Shown in pieces: positions 60,701 to 64,000 of a stretch of 64,000 bases of DNA (positions are counted from its first letter, which is position 1; every line of letters starts with the position of its first letter). The DNA lies in contig OY783204.1 of assembly GCA_963678705.1 (NCBI GenBank), positions 20,904,759 to 20,968,758 on the forward strand, written 5' to 3'. The DNA is from Panorpa germanica. Taxonomy: Eukaryota > Arthropoda > Insecta > Mecoptera > Panorpidae. The position numbers and the translations under genes are program-made. Below the pieces are notes generated by a model, which was not told where the DNA came from, ran no database searches, and worked only from the letters and a program-made list of their open reading frames with translations.

Positions 60701-63700
60701 CTTTGTAGCGCAACTACAGCTTCCTGGTGAGAGGCCTGAAAATGTTAATACTATGAGTAAAACATACTAATGGGCTTGTTGTCTTAATTTTTATAAAAGT
60801 GTACCATATATTGATAAAGTGAGTTACTAGAACCTCAAATGTTCCAATTATTTTTTAATAACTCGTTATACGTTAAGAGATATTAACAATTAAAAAAGTC
60901 ATTTTTTCTCTTTAATTATTAAAGAGATTCAACGTTGTACAAATTCCAAATGCATGTGACATCACAATCGCTGCCAACCTTATAGCTCATAAATCTCTGC
61001 TATATGTATTTATATATCAAAATATCAAATATTATTTACAGCTATTTCAAGGAACAATAAAATTCCAATATTATGTCTGCCTTAGCAGTGTTAAATAAAA
61101 TAAAAACCTATTATTCTTTGACTTGACTTGATTATTTGACTACCAACAGCTACAGAACATTACCACAGCACTGACCTACTCAACAAATAACTGACGTTAA
61201 AATGCATTTCACATCATAAAAATATGGCCAACCATTTCTAGCGCTAAAACTACAATTCAAACTTTTAATTGCTATATCTCCGTCAATATTTAGATATTTA
61301 ATAAAATAGACACGCCAATACACATTTATTAACATCAATTTCAATCAACAATTGAAAAATCGACCACTAAAAATTGAGGACACATTACCAATACTTGTTG
61401 GAATAAGAGCTGACAAAGAATAAGAGAAAAGAGGATGGAAGATTAGGGAAAGTATATGTTAAAAAGGGAGAAAAAGGATTTAGAGGATTGATGATGAATA
61501 AAGAAGTGAGACAAATATAGAAGAAGGTGGAAGATTAGATGACAGAAGACCTGAAATAAGAGGTTAGATAAAGAAAGGAAAACGGGAAAAGAGATAAAAG
61601 ATATGGTAGTGGCGATGTAATCGTAAGACCAAAAGAGAAAGCTACAGTTCAAATCACGATAGTTCGGCGGCGACTTATACTTAAAAGAGGTTATAAGAGC
61701 GGTATAAATCTATAATACGATAATGAATTTTATCAAATTCGTTTCTATGCACATTATAGAAAAATAAGTGAGTCAGTGCTTTTTAGTTATATCGGTAGTT
61801 TATACCCCACAACTTGTTTTAAGTATGGGTCGGCGCCGAACTCTCGTAATTTGAAGTATACTTTGGGTGAAAAACTACTTGGGAGAGGAAGGGGAAAGAA
61901 ATAGAAGGGCATGTACAAGACAAGAGAAAGAAAAGTGTGAATGGAAGAAGAGACATGGACATTAAAAAAGCGATTAACGAGTTGGAAAAAGGGATATTTG
62001 GGAGAAGAGAGATACAAACAAAGAGGTAGGTTTGCCACAGGATAAAATTAGCAAGTTGAAGAGTTAACTAATAATAGAGGAGAAGAGACCCAGTAAACAT
62101 TTTGGAGTCACTTTGACATCATATTGAAGATGCGTCATGATTTTTTTGTCATAAAAGAGTTCATTTATAGTTCAGTTTCTCACATTTCTTCATATAAAAT
62201 GTCTACTTTATCGGCTACAGATGGCGAAATTACTCCACCTGTCGGAATACAAATGAAGATAAAGTTGATGCGAACTATAATTGAAGTGAAATAGTGAGAG
62301 AAACGTCACTAAATAGGGCACTTCACCAAATTGTTTACTGGGGAGGGTACTAAGGGGAAAGAAAGAAGAAGACACACATAGATTTAAGATAGAGAAGACC
62401 CCGTGTCGATCGATTATGTAATTATGTAGAATATTGGAGAAGAAGTAAGAGAATCTGAAGTACATGAAAGGTGTTATTAGTTGAATGCGTAAAGTGCAAG
62501 GAGTGTGGAACGACTGTCACTAGGAAGAGAGAGAGAGAAAAGGAAGAAGTTAGCAACAATAGTTTTGTTTAATTGACACTAAATGAAAAGAAATCCAGGA
62601 AATAAGAATCAGAAATCCTGGTAAATTATGTAAAATTTACTGTAAACGACAATATTTGAATGGTAATGGAGAAGGCAAACAATTATAAGAATACAATACA
62701 CATACTTGCTGTAAATCTGTATTATTAACTCTAATAATGGCATCTCCTACGTATAATAATTGTGAACGTGCAGCAGGTCCTCCGACTTCAAGCTCTGAGA
62801 TTAAAATAGGTACACCATGTTCGCGGCCACCCTACATAATAATTTTTTATAATTATATATTTCCAAACGAAACATTATTATTTTTTAGTCCCAATACATA
62901 CTGTTATACTAAATCCTAATCCTTCTTTCGGTTGTCTTTGTAGTAGAACTTCTCGTGGTTCCCCAAGTCCTCGTAATGGTGGTTCTGGGGGACTGCGGTT
63001 TCCAGTTTTAATAATAGACGCGCTATTTGTTCGTGAATTTGAACTTCCAATACTTCTACACGCTCGAACCTGTAGTCATTTATAAAATAGTTAACCAAAT
63101 TCATCAAATAATTTAATTACTTTACTGATTATTTATATTTTTACCACAGTTTTGTGACGTTGCAGTAATATTTCAGCTTCTAATTGTCTCCATAATTTAT
63201 CACGAAGTGCTCCCTTCATTTCACGGCCTAGTAATTGTAATTGCTGTATACGACCAGCAAGTTCTTTATCAAGATACTTTGCTGCTAGTCTGCAAAACAC
63301 AATATTTATAACATTTTTCCTATTAATTGATATATAAGTAAAGAATTATTTTATACCTGGCTCCATAAACTTCGCTGTGTAGAGCAAGAATAGTGTTTCT
63401 TAGGGATTCGTTTTCCTTTTGCCATTGCGATGCTTGTGCTCGCACTTGAGCAAGTTGTAGGCTAGTATTTGAGGTTTCTAGAACAAAAAAAATTAAAACA
63501 ATTAACAAACCACCTGATTTGTATGGAACAATTTATTAACTACATTTAACCTCAAAATAATATTTTTGTAACTTATAAAAATATAGAAAAGCATCAACAT
63601 AATAATTATAACGGAACCAACCTATTTGTCTGGACGGACTCTTTTCCAAGGCTTCTTGTATTCTATTCCTGAGATCTTGTTGATCAGTTCCAGTAAGATT

Positions 63701-63808
63701 TGATTGCATTGAATGCAGCTGCAAAAGCACTGCATGTAATTCAGATTCTAATATCTCTTTCTGTGCTTGTGATTCTATTAATTCTGTACGAAGATTAACT
63801 AACTCTGC
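57727..63808 (-). CDS. GOPC: Golgi-associated PDZ and coiled-coil protein (GOPC/PIST), 5' end missing
   Basis: Coding exons, in transcript order on the - strand: 63808-63622, 63477-63357, 63289-63145, 63069-62902, 62831-62706, 60735-60611, 60537-60439, 58978-57727. All borders and phases agree, giving about 740 residues. The coiled coil comes first ([59 protein letters not shown]), very close to vertebrate GOPC. One PDZ domain follows, with GLGFSIT carboxylate loop, [14 protein letters not shown] and GDAIIRVN, and then [16 protein letters not shown] binds C-terminal PDZ ligands at the trans-Golgi and steers membrane proteins towards or away from lysosomes. The last exon adds about 415 Ser/Asn/Glu-rich residues, far longer than the roughly 100 after the vertebrate PDZ, ending LGTPV. 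The first exon, with the N-terminal MFRWL-type start, lies to the right of the window. Confidence 0.95.
58979..60438 (-). other. GOPC last intron
   Basis: The intron spans 58979-60438 and carries the inverted-repeat element at 59271-59694. The remainder is AT-rich without further coding signal. Confidence 0.6.
59271..59694. mobile_element. MITE with long inverted ends, TACAGGGTGTTTGGTAGCA
   Basis: The left end TACAGGGTGTTTGGTAGCAA is mirrored by TTGCTACCAAACACCCTGTA. Pairing continues inward for about 70 bp ('ggggatgatagttaacacca' / 'tggtgtcaactatcatcccc'), 424 bp in total. It has no coding capacity. The TA at each end could be the target duplication, as in Tc1/mariner-type insertions, but this is not certain. 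Confidence 0.8.
60770..61385 (+). mobile_element. 600-bp repeat family, forward copy 3
   Basis: It starts 'ctaatgggcttgttgtctta' and ends 'aaaaattgaggacacatta'. It begins about 35 bp from the PDZ exon at 60735-60611. Confidence 0.75.
61648..61855. mobile_element. fold-back MITE (GGCGGTGACT family), copy 3
   Basis: Ends 'ttcaaatcacgatagttcgg' and 'ccgaactctcgtaatttgaa'. Its interior is the reverse complement of the copy at 31732-31937, for example 'aagagcggtataaatctata'. Confidence 0.8.
62089..62343. mobile_element. MITE, CCCAGTAAACA family, copy 4
   Basis: It starts CCCAGTAAACATTTTGGAGT and ends CCAAATTGTTTACTGGG. This is the most intact copy in the window, at 255 bp. Confidence 0.8.
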
Positions 63809-64000
63809 CTGTAACAAAAATTAAATATCAAAACCAGGCTCGTATTAAGTAACAGACAAGCAATACAAATATTTAGAGCACGTAATTGAGAATGGCTCGG
63901 ATTCCTTGTGTATATTTTGTCTTATCCAACGCTTATCAAGACAGTATTTGATACTAACTATATCTTTTGATAAATACGGTTTTTTCAACTATCGAATTAT
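63809..64000 (-). other. GOPC intron at the window edge
   Basis: Sequence beyond the acceptor TGTTACAG of the exon at 63808 is non-coding. The upstream GOPC exon is not within it. Confidence 0.5.

Larger units (their letters stand above)
60736..62705 (-). other. GOPC intron inside the PDZ coding region, three insertions
   Basis: This 2.0 kb intron splits the PDZ domain after VNNTDLQQ. It contains the 600-bp repeat (60770-61385), a fold-back MITE (61648-61855) and a CCCAGTAAACA MITE (62089-62343). The purine-rich remainder (about 61400-61640 and 61860-62090) gives only spurious frames. Confidence 0.65.

Overview
This is a 64 kb piece of an AT-rich eukaryotic (animal) genome, almost certainly an insect. 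It has short exons with GT-AG introns, large introns and intergenic regions full of small inverted-repeat transposons, and 3' ends of non-LTR retrotransposons. The retrotransposon tails (C-x2-C ... H-x-C type) resemble those common in hymenopteran genomes, but the order cannot be fixed from the sequence alone.

Three conserved genes are readable. (1) 8310-15327, + strand: the 3' two-thirds of a SLIT-ROBO Rho GTPase-activating protein (srGAP), covering the second half of the F-BAR, the RhoGAP, the SH3 and a long disordered tail. (2) 35678-48170, + strand: a TTLL2-like tubulin polyglutamylase of the TTL/ATP-grasp family, in nine main exons plus one alternative terminal exon. (3) 57727-63808, - strand: the 3' part of a GOPC (PIST/CAL) homologue, with coiled coil, one PDZ domain and a very long C-terminal tail; its first exon(s) lie beyond the right edge. 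At the left edge, 3-176 is the terminal coding exon of an unrecognised + strand gene. The srGAP and GOPC products act at membranes (actin/membrane remodelling and Golgi PDZ trafficking) and TTLL2 on microtubules. Nothing in the sequence shows that the three are co-regulated, so they look like ordinary neighbours.

Between the genes the window is dominated by repeats. An 86-bp satellite array of about 38-40 copies (18650-22110) lies between srGAP and TTLL2. A second array of five 131-bp units (30020-30674) fuses a transposon end to the C-terminal piece of a jockey-type reverse transcriptase. At least ten families of short inverted-repeat elements are present, several with two to four copies that can be aligned within the window. 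They include TTAA-flanked families, a hAT-like element with an 8-bp target duplication, fold-back elements of about 110 bp, and a Helitron-like 3' end. Six LINE 3' ends, all on the - strand, fall in three families.

The most notable points are the composite 131-bp array, the satellite with its two unit types, an srGAP isoform that would end in a PDZ-ligand motif (ETTV), the alternative TTLL2 end, and the long GOPC tail ending in GTPV. No bacterial operon, CRISPR array, rRNA, complete tRNA or intact viral gene was found.
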